Assembly: GCA_017744285.1 (NCBI GenBank)
Contig: JAGIBP010000008.1
Location: 124,001 to 188,000, forward strand
Reading direction: 5' to 3'
DNA from: Variovorax sp.
GTDB taxonomy: Bacteria; Pseudomonadota; Gammaproteobacteria; Burkholderiales; Burkholderiaceae_C
Length of the DNA stretch: 64,000 bases
Shown here: positions 24,630-32,491 of the stretch, in pieces
Position numbering within the stretch: the stretch's first letter is position 1
Layout of the letters: the number at the start of each line of letters is the position of its first letter
The notes under the pieces: generated by a model
Told to the model about the DNA's origin: nothing
What the model saw: only the letters and a program-made list of their open reading frames with translations
The model's database searches: none
Program-made: the position numbers and the translations under genes

Positions 24630-25490
24630 ATGTCGGGCTTCTCGATCCCGAGCCTCTCGCTGCTGTCCCAGTCGGTCCTCTCGGGCATCTTCGTCGGCGC
24701 GCTGTACGGACTGATGGGTCTCGGCCTGAGCCTGAGCTGGGGGCTGCTGCGGCTCATCAACCTCGCGCACTTCGCGTTCGCGTTCCTCGCCGCCTACCTC
24801 TGCTACCAGTTGGCGACGATGGGCATGGACCCGCTGCTGACGCTCGCGGTCATCGTGCCGGCCTTCTTCGCGCTCGGCGCGGCGCTGCATTGGGTGATGG
24901 CGCGCTTCGCGGTGACGCCCTTCAACTCGCTCTTGCTGACCTTCGGGCTGATGGGGATCGTCGAAAGCATCATCCAGTCGATCTGGACGGCCGACTTCCG
25001 CAAGCTCGAATCAAGCTACGGGCAGCACAAGTTCAAGCTCGGCGGGCTCTTCGTGCCGGTGCCCGAGTTGATCACGCTGGTGCTTGCCGTCGGCATCGCC
25101 TTCGCGGTGTGGGCGGCATTGCGCTTCACCGACCTCGGAAAGGCCATGCGCGCCGCCGCGCAGGACGCGCCGGTGGCGGCCGCCTTCGGCGTCAACGAGA
25201 AGGCGCTCGGGCTGCTGCTCGCGGGCACCTGCTCCGCGCTCGCAAGCGTGGCCGGCGTATGCCTGGCGCTGAGCTTCACGCTGGCGCCCTCGCAGATGTA
25301 CGCGTGGGTCGGCGTGGTGTTCGCGTCGGTGATGCTCGGCGGCCTGGGCAGCGCGCTCGGCCCGCTGGTCGCGGGCACGCTGATCGGCGTGAGCGAGGCG
25401 GTGACGATGGCGGTCACCGCGCCCTCGTGGGCGCCGATCGTGTCGTTCACGCTGCTGATCTTCATCCTGCTCTTTCGCCCCCGGACATGA
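24630..25490 (+). CDS. Branched-chain-type ABC transporter permease (LivH)
   Basis: A 286-residue LivH-type inner-membrane permease with about eight hydrophobic segments. Diagnostic parts are the N-terminal LYGLMGLGLSLSWGLLRLINLAHF, the central FTDLGKAMRAAAQDAPVAAAFGV coupling loop (residues ~165-190), and the terminal SVMLGGLGSALGPLVAGTLIGV. It starts one base after the binding-protein stop and its TGA overlaps the ATG of the LivM-LivG fusion. It forms the channel with LivM for import of the operon's substrate. Confidence 0.93.
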   Translation: MSGFSIPSLSLLSQSVLSGIFVGALYGLMGLGLSLSWGLLRLINLAHFAFAFLAAYLCYQLATMGMDPLLTLAVIVPAFFALGAALHWVMARFAVTPFNSLLLTFGLMGIVESIIQSIWTADFRKLESSYGQHKFKLGGLFVPVPELITLVLAVGIAFAVWAALRFTDLGKAMRAAAQDAPVAAAFGVNEKALGLLLAGTCSALASVAGVCLALSFTLAPSQMYAWVGVVFASVMLGGLGSALGPLVAGTLIGVSEAVTMAVTAPSWAPIVSFTLLIFILLFRPRT

Positions 25491-27310
25491 GCACACTCAC
25501 GCAGTCATCGCCGGCCTTGCCGGCCTCGGGCGCGACACCGCGCGCCGCCGGACGCTTCTCGAAGCGGCGCACGCCCCTCGCGATCCTCGCGGCCGGCGTG
25601 GCGCTGGCCTTCGTGCCGCAGCTGGGCCTGCCGGCGTTCTACGACTCGCTGCTCTACCTCGCATTGCACTGGGTGGTGCTCGCGACCTCGTGGAACATCC
25701 TGTCGGGCTACTCGGGCTACTTCTCGTTCGGCCACGGCGCCTTCTTCGGCACCGGCATCTACACCAGCGCCAACCTGATGGCGCGCTATGACTGGCCCTT
25801 CCTGTGGACACTGCCCGCGGCCGCGCTGATGGCGGCGCTGATCGGGGTCGCGCTGGGCGCCGTCGTGTTCCGCGTGAAGGGCGTGCGCGGCGAGCTGTTC
25901 GCGCTGCTCACGCTCGCGATCACGCTCGTGATCGGCACCATCGTCGTCAACACGCCGCTCGACGACGGCTCGGGCGTGCCGCTGTCGGGCGTGCCGGTGC
26001 CCAAGATCGGGCCGACGCAGTCGTCGACCTTCTACCTCCTCGCGCTCGGCGCCGCGGTGGCCACGTTGCTGATCGCGTGGGGCATCCAGGTGTCGAAGTT
26101 CGGCGCCGGCCTGTTCGCGATCCACGACGACGAGGACGCCGCCGAGGTGATGGGCGTGCCGACCTACCGCTACAAGCTCTACGCGCTCGCGATCTCGTGC
26201 GCGCTGGCCGGCATGGCGGGCGGCATCCATGCGCTCTTCCTCTCGTATGTGACGGCCGGCGAGGTGTTCACCATCACGGTGCCGCTGACGGTGGTGCTGA
26301 TGAGCGTGCTCGGCGGCACGCGCCACTGGGCCGGGCCGGCGATCGGCGCGGTGGCGATCACGGGGCTGCTCTACAGCTTCACGGCGGCCGACCATGCGGT
26401 GGCGGGCAAGGCGCTGATCGGCGTGATCCTGATCGCGGCGATCCTGTTCATGCCCGAAGGCATCCTGGAGCGCTTGCGCCGGCCCCGCCGCCCGGCACCG
26501 GCGGGCGCGCCGGTCGCGACGCCGAGCGCGATCGCCCCGACCGAGGTTCCCGCGCGGCCGGCATCGGTCGCTGCGCGCCAGGGCGAGCCGCTGCTGCGCG
26601 TGCGCGGCCTGGCCAAGTCCTTCAAGGGCGTGCGCGCGCTGGCCGGCGTCGATGTCGACGTGCGCCACGGCGAGATCCTCGGGCTGCTCGGCCCCAATGG
26701 CTCGGGCAAGTCGACCTTCATCAACGTCGTCAGCGGGCACTACGCGCCCAGCGGCGGCGCGATCGAATTCGAGGGCCGCTCGCTCGACGGCCTGCCCGCG
26801 CACCGCATCGCCGGCAGCGGCATCGCGCGCACCTACCAGATCCCGCGCCCCTTCGCGCACCTGAGCGTGCTGCAGAACGTGGCCATCGCCACGATGTTCG
26901 GCGGCGCGATCCGCGACCCCGACGCCGCGCGCCGGCAAGCCATGACCTGGCTCGAATTCACCGGCCTGCAGGACAAGGCCGATGCGCGGCCCGACGACCT
27001 CAACCTGCACCAGCGCAAGTTCCTCGAACTCGCACGCGCGCTCGCGGCGCGGCCGCGGCTGGTGCTGCTCGACGAGGTGCTGTGCGGCCTCACGCCGAGC
27101 GAGATCGACGACGCGGTCGCGCTCATCCGCCGCATCCGCGACCAGGGCTCGACCATCGTCTTCGTCGAGCACGTGATGCGCGCGGTGATGGCGCTGACCG
27201 ACCGCATCGTGGTCTTCAACCACGGCGAGCTGCTGGCCGAAGGCGCGGCGGCCGACGTGATGCGGCGGCCCGACGTGATGACCGCCTACCTGGGGAAGGC
27301 CCATGCTTGA
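25487..27310 (+). CDS. Fused LivM permease - LivG ATPase
   Basis: A 607-residue fusion. Residues ~1-325 are a LivM permease (WNILSGYSGYFSFGHGAFFGTGIYTSA; FAIHDDEDAAEVMGV coupling loop; LGGTRHWAGPAIGAVA). A Pro/Ala linker (~330-365) joins an ABC ATPase (~366-607) with Walker A GPNGSGKST, a degenerate signature LNLHQRKFLELARAL in place of LSGGQ, Walker B LVLLDEV and the H-loop FVEHVM. LivG proteins often have such altered signatures. The fusion ties one ATPase to one permease; LivF downstream supplies the second ATPase. It overlaps livH by 4 bp and livF by 8 bp. Confidence 0.93.
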   Translation: MSTLTQSSPALPASGATPRAAGRFSKRRTPLAILAAGVALAFVPQLGLPAFYDSLLYLALHWVVLATSWNILSGYSGYFSFGHGAFFGTGIYTSANLMARYDWPFLWTLPAAALMAALIGVALGAVVFRVKGVRGELFALLTLAITLVIGTIVVNTPLDDGSGVPLSGVPVPKIGPTQSSTFYLLALGAAVATLLIAWGIQVSKFGAGLFAIHDDEDAAEVMGVPTYRYKLYALAISCALAGMAGGIHALFLSYVTAGEVFTITVPLTVVLMSVLGGTRHWAGPAIGAVAITGLLYSFTAADHAVAGKALIGVILIAAILFMPEGILERLRRPRRPAPAGAPVATPSAIAPTEVPARPASVAARQGEPLLRVRGLAKSFKGVRALAGVDVDVRHGEILGLLGPNGSGKSTFINVVSGHYAPSGGAIEFEGRSLDGLPAHRIAGSGIARTYQIPRPFAHLSVLQNVAIATMFGGAIRDPDAARRQAMTWLEFTGLQDKADARPDDLNLHQRKFLELARALAARPRLVLLDEVLCGLTPSEIDDAVALIRRIRDQGSTIVFVEHVMRAVMALTDRIVVFNHGELLAEGAAADVMRRPDVMTAYLGKAHA

Positions 27311-28007
27311 AGTGTGCGACCTGCAGGTGGCCTACGGCGCCGCGCCCGCGCTCTGGAGCGTGTCGCTCGACGTGCGGCCCGGCGAATTGCTGTGCGTGGT
27401 CGGCCCCAACGGCGCGGGCAAGACCACGCTGATCAACACGCTGGCGGGCCTGCTGCGCGCACGCGGCGGGAGCCTCTGCTTCGACGGGCACGACATCACG
27501 CGCCTCGCGCCGCACCGCTTCTGCGAGGCCGGCATCGCGCTGGTGCCCGAGGGGCGGCGGCTCTTCACGGGCATGAGCGTGCGGGAGAACCTCGAACTGG
27601 GCAGCTACCTGCCGCATGCCAGAGCCAGGCGGCGCGAGACGCTCGATGAAGTGATCGCGCTCTTTCCGGTGATCCGCGAGAAGCTCGCGAGCCCGGCCGG
27701 CGAGCTCTCGGGCGGGCAGCAGCAGATGGTCGCGATCGCGCGCGCGCTCATGGCAAGGCCGCGCCTGCTGCTGCTCGACGAACCCTCGCTCGGCCTGTCG
27801 CCGCTCATCGTGCACGACATGTTCGCCGCGATCCGCCGCATCAACGCCGCCGGCATGTCGGTGCTGCTGGTGGAACAGAACGTGACGATGGCGCTGGACG
27901 TCTCGCACCGCGCCTATGTGCTCGAAGAAGGCCGTGTCGTCGCGGAGGGCGCGCCGGACGACCTGCTTGCGCGGCCCGAGATCCAGCGCGCCTACCTCGG
28001 CGTCTGA
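27303..28007 (+). CDS. Branched-chain-type ABC transporter ATPase (LivF)
   Basis: A 234-residue ABC ATPase: Walker A GPNGAGKTT, Q-loop region VPEGRRLFTGMSVRENLELG (diagnostic of LivF), signature LSGGQQQM, Walker B LLLLDEPSLGL and a switch region LLVEQNV. It completes a five-protein Liv-type importer whose other parts are encoded just upstream. It is the last gene of the catabolic operon; three strong GC hairpins lie 43-131 bp after its stop. Confidence 0.95.
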   Translation: MLEVCDLQVAYGAAPALWSVSLDVRPGELLCVVGPNGAGKTTLINTLAGLLRARGGSLCFDGHDITRLAPHRFCEAGIALVPEGRRLFTGMSVRENLELGSYLPHARARRRETLDEVIALFPVIREKLASPAGELSGGQQQMVAIARALMARPRLLLLDEPSLGLSPLIVHDMFAAIRRINAAGMSVLLVEQNVTMALDVSHRAYVLEEGRVVAEGAPDDLLARPEIQRAYLGV

Positions 28008-28258
28008 GCCGGGGCCGGCCACGGCGCCACTCCCGCGCCGCCTCGGCTGGCCGCGACGCACCCGTCGCGGCTCGACTCCCCCTGTGACAGCAACCCACTC
28101 GCCCGCTTCGCGGGCACGGCACTTTCGCCCTTCGGGCGGACCTCGATCTCCGAGCAGGACCCGGAAGCCCGCTCGCCAGCCGCCACCGCGCTGGGGCGGA
28201 CCATGCCGATCAGCAGCAGCAACATCGAGATCGCGAAGAGGAGGTCACGCGGGTTCAT
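27992..28258 (-). CDS. Possible small membrane-anchored protein
   Basis: An 88-codon frame with GGAAGG 8 nt before its ATG and a plausible N-terminal membrane segment (LLFAISMLLLLIGMV). The remaining ~65 residues are Ser/Gly/Arg-rich and translate the three GC hairpins and the end of livF (antisense), so they look non-functional. It may be a real signal-anchor peptide with a fortuitous tail, or no gene at all. I do not recognise it. Confidence 0.3.
   Translation of the reverse strand: MNPRDLLFAISMLLLLIGMVRPSAVAAGERASGSCSEIEVRPKGESAVPAKRASGLLSQGESSRDGCVAASRGGAGVAPWPAPAQTPR
28050..28138. terminator. Cluster of three GC hairpins after livF
   Basis: Three tight inverted repeats in 89 bp: GCCGCGACG/CGTCGCGGC with a 4-nt loop (28050-28071), GCCCGC-TTC-GCGGGC (28101-28115) and CGCCC-TTC-GGGCG (28126-28138). 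None is followed by a T tract. They could stop transcription Rho-dependently, protect the mRNA 3' end, or be a REP-like dispersed repeat. The 430 bp between livF and the DUF2917-like gene hold these hairpins, the doubtful small ORF and nothing else I can name. Confidence 0.5.
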
Positions 28259-28437
28259 GGTGTCTGCCTTCCGTGTGCGGGGCGCGGCGTTCGCGCCCAT
28301 GCGTCGCAATGTAGGCAGACGCCCGCGCGGCGGCGAGTGACGAGTTGGCTGCGTCCGCGTGACGCAGTTCACTTGCTCGCAGCGGCGCGAGCGTCGGCAG
28401 GCGAACCCGCTGCAGCGGCCGGGGCTGCGAGGCGCTT

Positions 28438-28773
28438 TCAGCCGCGCCACGCCAGCGCGCCGCTGAGCCGTTGCACCAGCCGCCCCACGCGCGTGCGGTC
28501 CTCGTAGGCGATCGGCGCCGGCCGGGGCAGCCCCGCCACCCGCGCGGCGGACAGCGCCACGATCTCGATCCAGCCGCCGCGCTCCACCACGTGCGTGTCT
28601 TGCGCGTGCACCGTGGCCTTCAGGCTGAACACCGTTTCGCCGAACCAGGACGGCGGCGACACGACCTGCACGCTGCCTTCGAGCACGCGCACCGCGAAGC
28701 CTCCATCCACGGCCACGCGCAGCGTCTGGCCGGGTTGGAGGCAGGTGATTTCGAAACAGGATTCGCTGGTCAT
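28438..28773 (-). CDS. DUF2917-like small protein divergent from MocR
   Basis: A 111-residue protein, probably all-beta, with LQPGQTLRVAV, VRVLEGSVQVVSPP and VERGGWIEIVALSAARV. The pattern (G-x-L-R, a short strand, then a G-x-V/I strand and a terminal hydrophobic-acidic strand) resembles the DUF2917 protein at 5139-5471, though similarity is loose. No signal peptide. It is transcribed divergently from the MocR-type regulator, which probably controls it through CATCTGTT boxes between them. Function unknown. Confidence 0.7.
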   Translation of the reverse strand: MTSESCFEITCLQPGQTLRVAVDGGFAVRVLEGSVQVVSPPSWFGETVFSLKATVHAQDTHVVERGGWIEIVALSAARVAGLPRPAPIAYEDRTRVGRLVQRLSGALAWRG

Positions 28774-28864
28774 GAAGGCACCCCTTTGGCATCGGTTCGG
28801 ATGGCTTCATCGTAGGAATCCGGCCGCGGGAAAAACAGGCACAGCCACGCGCCCCACGAAGCGA

Positions 28865-28921
28865 AACAGACGTGCCGCGGGGCCATCTGTTATGGTGACT
28901 TTGCCCGCATCTGCATCTGTT
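28865..28921. promoter_or_regulatory. CATCTGTT repeats, candidate MocR operator
   Basis: CATCTGTT occurs at 28884-28891 and 28914-28921 (30-bp period), the second preceded directly by another CATCTG (28908-28913). The inverted half AACAGA lies at 28865-28870. MocR regulators commonly bind direct repeats in the divergent promoter region, so this is the likely operator. Confidence 0.45.
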
Positions 28922-28957
28922 TTTCAACGTTGCGACGCGCCACCATCGCGCTTGCCC

Positions 28958-30415
28958 ATGGACTCCCCGCCGCTCTACCGCCAACTCGCCGCGCACTACC
29001 TCGACGCGATCCGCGCCGGATCGCTGCAGCCCGGCGACCGCCTGCCCTCGCTGCGCAGCCTGATGCGGATGCACGCCATCAGCCTCTCCACCGCGCTGCA
29101 GTTGTGCCGCGCAATGGAAAGCGAAGGCTGGGTGGAGGCGCGCGACCGCTCGGGCTATTTCGTGAAGCGCCCGCGCCGCCTCGCGCTCGCGGCCATGGAA
29201 GAGCCCGCCACCCTCGTCGCGCCCGATCCGGCGCAGTACGTCGGCATCCACGCGAAGGTGTCCGACTTCGTCTCGCGCCGGCGGCTGGGCGAGGTGCGCA
29301 TCGACTTCTCGACCGCGCGCGGCGCGCCCGGGCTCTACCCCGGCGAGGCGCTGCGCACGACCATGATGCGGCTCTTGCGCCAGAAGCCCGCGCTGCTCAC
29401 CACTGCCGCGCCCTCGCGCAGCCTCAATCCCTTGCGCGAGGCCGCCGCGCGACGCGGCCTGCGCGTGGGCATGACGCTCTCGCCCGAGGAGGTGCTGACC
29501 ACCAACGGCTGCATCGAGGCGCTGAACCTCGCGCTGCGCGCGGTGGCCCAGCCCGGCGACACCGTCGCGGTCGAATCGCCCACCTTCTACGGCCTGCTGC
29601 AGGTGCTCGAAAGCCTGGGCATGCGCGCGCTGGAGATCCCCACCAGCCCGCAGACGGGCCTCTCGATCGAGGCGCTGGAGATGGCGCTCGATGCCTACGG
29701 CCCCATCAAGGCGGTCGTCACCGTGCCGCACCTGCAGAACCCGCTGGGCAGCGTGATGCCCGATGCGAACAAGGAGCGGCTCGTCCTGCTCTGCGAGCGC
29801 CACGGCGTGGCGCTGATCGAGGACGACACCTACAGCGACCTGCTCGACACCGACACGCCCCCGCGCGCGATCAAGTCGTGGGACCGCACCGGCAACGTGA
29901 TCCACTGCGCCTCGCTGCACAAGATCCTCGCGCCGGGCATGCGCCTGGGCTGGATCTCGGCGGGCCGCTGGCAGGGGCGCGTGGAAATGCTCAAGTACAC
30001 CCAGACGCGCAGCAACGAAGAACTCTCGCAATGGGCCGCGGGCGAGTACATGAACACGGGCGCCTTCGACCGGCACCTGCGGCGCCTGCGCGACCACCTG
30101 CGGCGGCAGCGCGAAGAGACGGCCGATGCGATCGCGGCGCACTTTCCTCCGGGCACGCGGCTCAACTACCCGCCGGGCGGGCTGCAGTTGTGGGTGGAGC
30201 TGCCCGACCGCCTGCCGTCGATGACCGTCTTCGACCTCGCCCTGCGCGAGCGGATCTTCGTCGCGCCGGGCACGCTGTTCTCGAATTCCTCGCGCTTCGA
30301 CCACTACCTGCGCATCAACTGCGGATGGCCGATCACCGAGACCATCGAAGCCGGCCTGCGGCGCCTTGGCGAGATCGCGAGCGAATGCGCCGCGATGCAG
30401 CGCAAGGCCGCCTGA
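28958..30415 (+). CDS. MocR-type GntR/aminotransferase transcriptional regulator
   Basis: A 485-residue fusion of a GntR winged HTH (residues ~1-70: YRQLAAHYLDAIRAGSLQPGDRLPSLRSLMRMHAISLSTALQLC) to a fold-type I PLP aminotransferase domain (~110-475). The latter shows TNGCIEALNLALRAVAQPGD, VPHLQNPLGSVM, EDDTYSDL, and the PLP lysine in CASLHKILAPGMRLGW. A late RINCGW resembles the carboxylate-binding Arg segment. Members use PLP-bound metabolites to sense vitamin B6 or amino compounds. The divergent DUF2917-like gene is the obvious target. ATG 28958 is the first that leaves a normal HTH N-terminus. Confidence 0.9.
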   Translation: MDSPPLYRQLAAHYLDAIRAGSLQPGDRLPSLRSLMRMHAISLSTALQLCRAMESEGWVEARDRSGYFVKRPRRLALAAMEEPATLVAPDPAQYVGIHAKVSDFVSRRRLGEVRIDFSTARGAPGLYPGEALRTTMMRLLRQKPALLTTAAPSRSLNPLREAAARRGLRVGMTLSPEEVLTTNGCIEALNLALRAVAQPGDTVAVESPTFYGLLQVLESLGMRALEIPTSPQTGLSIEALEMALDAYGPIKAVVTVPHLQNPLGSVMPDANKERLVLLCERHGVALIEDDTYSDLLDTDTPPRAIKSWDRTGNVIHCASLHKILAPGMRLGWISAGRWQGRVEMLKYTQTRSNEELSQWAAGEYMNTGAFDRHLRRLRDHLRRQREETADAIAAHFPPGTRLNYPPGGLQLWVELPDRLPSMTVFDLALRERIFVAPGTLFSNSSRFDHYLRINCGWPITETIEAGLRRLGEIASECAAMQRKAA

Positions 30416-30475
30416 ACGGTTCCCGCCCGAAGCGCCTGCGGCCCTGGATGGGCAAGCAGTAGTCCGTCTCGCCTA

Positions 30476-30517
30476 CCCCTTCAGGGGACTTCTCACATCT
30501 GGCAACAGTCCTACACT
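30476..30517 (+). promoter_or_regulatory. Regulated promoter of the small gene at 30573
   Basis: CCCCT-TC-AGGGG (30476-30487) is a perfect dyad within CTACCCCTTC, the decamer also present beside otsA. TACACT at 30512-30517 makes a reasonable -10, which puts the dyad around -40, where an activator would sit. No adjacent regulator is evident. Confidence 0.4.
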
Positions 30518-30572
30518 GCGGCAAAGAAAATGAATACCTAATTCGTATACCGTCACACATCAAGAGGCTGCC

Positions 30573-30815
30573 ATGGAAGGGTTCAACGACGATGCCGCCC
30601 GGCTCCGGGCGGAGGCCACGAAGGCGGATGCGCTGGCCCGGCGGGCCAAGCGTGCCGCCGACGAGGCGTTCAGGGTGTTTCTGAAGCAGGACGGCGCCGT
30701 GGCCCCCGACCAGGCCATCGAGGCGGCCAAGACCAGTGCCCGCGTCGCGCAGGAGGCCTGGCGCAACTACGTGCGGCACGTCGCGCTGCACGGCGGGCAT
30801 CTGCACAACTGCTGA
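30573..30815 (+). CDS. Small helical hypothetical protein
   Basis: An 80-residue protein with AGAGG about 7 nt before ATG 30573. It is Ala/Arg/Lys-rich and probably two long helices (ARLRAEATKADALARRAKRAADEAFRVFL; PDQAIEAAKTSARVAQEAW), ending in HLHNC. No signal peptide or membrane segment. Its own promoter region has a CCCCT/AGGGG dyad and a TACACT box, and this separate regulation supports it being real. I do not recognise the family; a cytoplasmic coiled-coil or nucleic-acid-associated protein is only a guess. Confidence 0.65.
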   Translation: MEGFNDDAARLRAEATKADALARRAKRAADEAFRVFLKQDGAVAPDQAIEAAKTSARVAQEAWRNYVRHVALHGGHLHNC

Positions 30816-30837
30816 TCTCGCGCGAGAGCGCCCGCGG

Positions 30838-31275
30838 CTAAGTCTCGTCCAGGTAGCCGCGCCGCACCGCGTCGGCCTGGTCCTGGAAGATCGCCATGGC
30901 GGTCTTCATCCGCGCGAAGCCGAACCTGCGATAGAACGGCTCCTTCCCGGGAACCGCGTAGAGGATGATCTTGCGGTGCCCGCGGGAGCGTTCCACCAGC
31001 CGCGCCACGATCTCCTTGCCGAGGCCCGTGCCCTGGTGGGCCGGCAGGACGGCGACGTCGCAGATGTACGCGCAGTCGACGCCGTCCGCGAGGGCCCTGC
31101 CGGCGCCCACGAGCCGGCCCTGCTCATACGCGAGGCAGCGATACATGCTGTTGGAGAAGGCCGTCCTGAGCATCGACGGGCTCTTGTTTCCCAGTGGGGC
31201 GGCGCGATAGAGCGCGGCGAGTTCTTCCCAATCGAGATCGTCGATGGAATCAGACCAGCGAACGGGTTCAGGCAC
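30838..31275 (-). CDS. GNAT-family N-acetyltransferase
   Basis: A 145-residue single-domain GNAT protein: AYICDVAVLPAHQGTGLGKEIVARLV is the acetyl-CoA pyrophosphate-binding motif A (Q-x-x-G-x-G), and FYRRFGF the C-terminal motif. The GTG at 31275 is taken as start because AAGGAG lies 6 nt upstream; an ATG at 31314 would add 13 residues without ribosome-site support. The acceptor is unknown (amine of a small molecule or protein). It stands alone, converging on the 80-residue gene. Confidence 0.88.
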   Translation of the reverse strand: MPEPVRWSDSIDDLDWEELAALYRAAPLGNKSPSMLRTAFSNSMYRCLAYEQGRLVGAGRALADGVDCAYICDVAVLPAHQGTGLGKEIVARLVERSRGHRKIILYAVPGKEPFYRRFGFARMKTAMAIFQDQADAVRRGYLDET

Positions 31276-31356
31276 GAGAAGCTCCTTTCCTGTGACGGAC
31301 GGGTTCGGAAGCATGCGAGGGCGCGGTGGCGGCCGTGCCGCCCCTGCGCCGTCCGA

Positions 31357-32283
31357 TCAATCGACCAGCGCCAGCGCGGCGTAGTCGCCTACCTTGTCGC
31401 CCAGCCCGGCGGGCACCAGGATCGCGCCGCGCGTGACCGCCACCAGCTTGCCGTCGATCTGCGCCTTCAGGCGCGGCAGGAGAAAGTCGCGGTTGTTCCA
31501 GAACACGCTGCCGCCCAGGCTGATGCGCTGCAGGTCGAGCGTGGCGACGAGGTTGTAGAGCATGCGCCCCATCACGCGGCACAGGGCGTCGGTGGTGGCC
31601 AGCGCCTGCGGCTCGCCGCGCAACGCCTGCGCGAAGAGCTCGGCCGCCGGCACGCCGAAGCGCCGGGCGATCCCGTTGCCGGCCGCGAGCGCCTCCACGT
31701 CGCCGTGGTTGCCGCAGCCGCACAGGGCGCTCGCGTCGTCGTCGGACACGAAGCTGTGGCCCGCATGGCCGGCATTGCCGTTCTTGCCGCGCAGCACGTG
31801 CCCGTCCACGCACAGGCCGACGCCCACGCCGGTGCTCCAGGTGACATAGGCGCAATGGTCGACGTCCTTCAGCGCGCCCCAGCGGCGCTCGGCTTCGAGC
31901 GCGGCGACGGCGTCGTTCTCGACGCGCACCTGTCCGAAGCGCTGGCGCAACGGGGCTTCGAGCAAGGCGGTCATCCACTCGTTGGGCAGCCCGCGCGCGG
32001 GACCGGCGATGCCGCCGCAGATGTTCGGAGAGGCCAGCTCGACCATCCCGCCGCGCAGTTCGAAGGGCCCCGCGGAAGAGACACCCACGCCATCGATCGT
32101 GCGGGCATCGACGCCCTGCTCGGCGCAGATCTGGTCGATGAGGCGAATGATCTGCACCGCCACGGCATCGTTGTCGCCGCGCGTGGCGGTCGGCTCGCTG
32201 CGGCGGCCGACGAGCGGCGACGTGCTGCTGGCGGCCAGGCTGACCGCCACCTTCGTCCCGCCGATGTCGACGCAGGCTTTCAT
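31357..32283 (-). CDS. ROK-family sugar kinase, zinc motif incomplete
   Basis: A 308-residue ROK-type kinase with the phosphate-binding N-terminus CVDIGGTKVAVSL, NDAVAALEAE (the catalytic Asp is here), STGVGVGLCVDGH, and the region corresponding to the ROK zinc motif C-x-C-G-x2-G-C-x-E. Here that motif reads CGCGNHGDVE: the third Cys is Asp. The upstream GHAGH His is present. It probably phosphorylates glucose, fructose or an amino sugar, but the altered site leaves metal binding uncertain. It is followed upstream in the same strand by a DUF2905 gene 4 bp away and hisN, so the three may form an operon. Confidence 0.85.
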   Translation of the reverse strand: MKACVDIGGTKVAVSLAASSTSPLVGRRSEPTATRGDNDAVAVQIIRLIDQICAEQGVDARTIDGVGVSSAGPFELRGGMVELASPNICGGIAGPARGLPNEWMTALLEAPLRQRFGQVRVENDAVAALEAERRWGALKDVDHCAYVTWSTGVGVGLCVDGHVLRGKNGNAGHAGHSFVSDDDASALCGCGNHGDVEALAAGNGIARRFGVPAAELFAQALRGEPQALATTDALCRVMGRMLYNLVATLDLQRISLGGSVFWNNRDFLLPRLKAQIDGKLVAVTRGAILVPAGLGDKVGDYAALALVD

Positions 32284-32287
32284 GGGT

Positions 32288-32482
32288 TCATATCCAACGC
32301 GCGACCAGCGCCGCGATCATGCTGAGGACCAACGTGCTCGCGATGGGCAGTTGCCATTCGCGCCCGAACGCACGGAACTCGAAGTCCCCCGGCAGGCGCC
32401 CGAAGCCGAAGCGCCGCAGCCATTGCGTGAGCCCGCTCATGAGGACCATGGCGAGAACGACGACGATCAGCCAGCGAATCAT
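32288..32482 (-). CDS. DUF2905 small membrane protein
   Basis: A 64-residue protein with two hydrophobic segments (LIVVVLAMVLMSGL and IASTLVLSMIAALVA) around the conserved RFGFGRLPGDFEF, characteristic of DUF2905. It should be a bitopic or hairpin inner-membrane protein. Position: 4 bp upstream of the ROK kinase start and 9 bp downstream of the hisN stop, so probably cotranscribed. Function unknown. Confidence 0.85.
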   Translation of the reverse strand: MIRWLIVVVLAMVLMSGLTQWLRRFGFGRLPGDFEFRAFGREWQLPIASTLVLSMIAALVARWI

Positions 32483-32491
32483 CGAAGCAGT

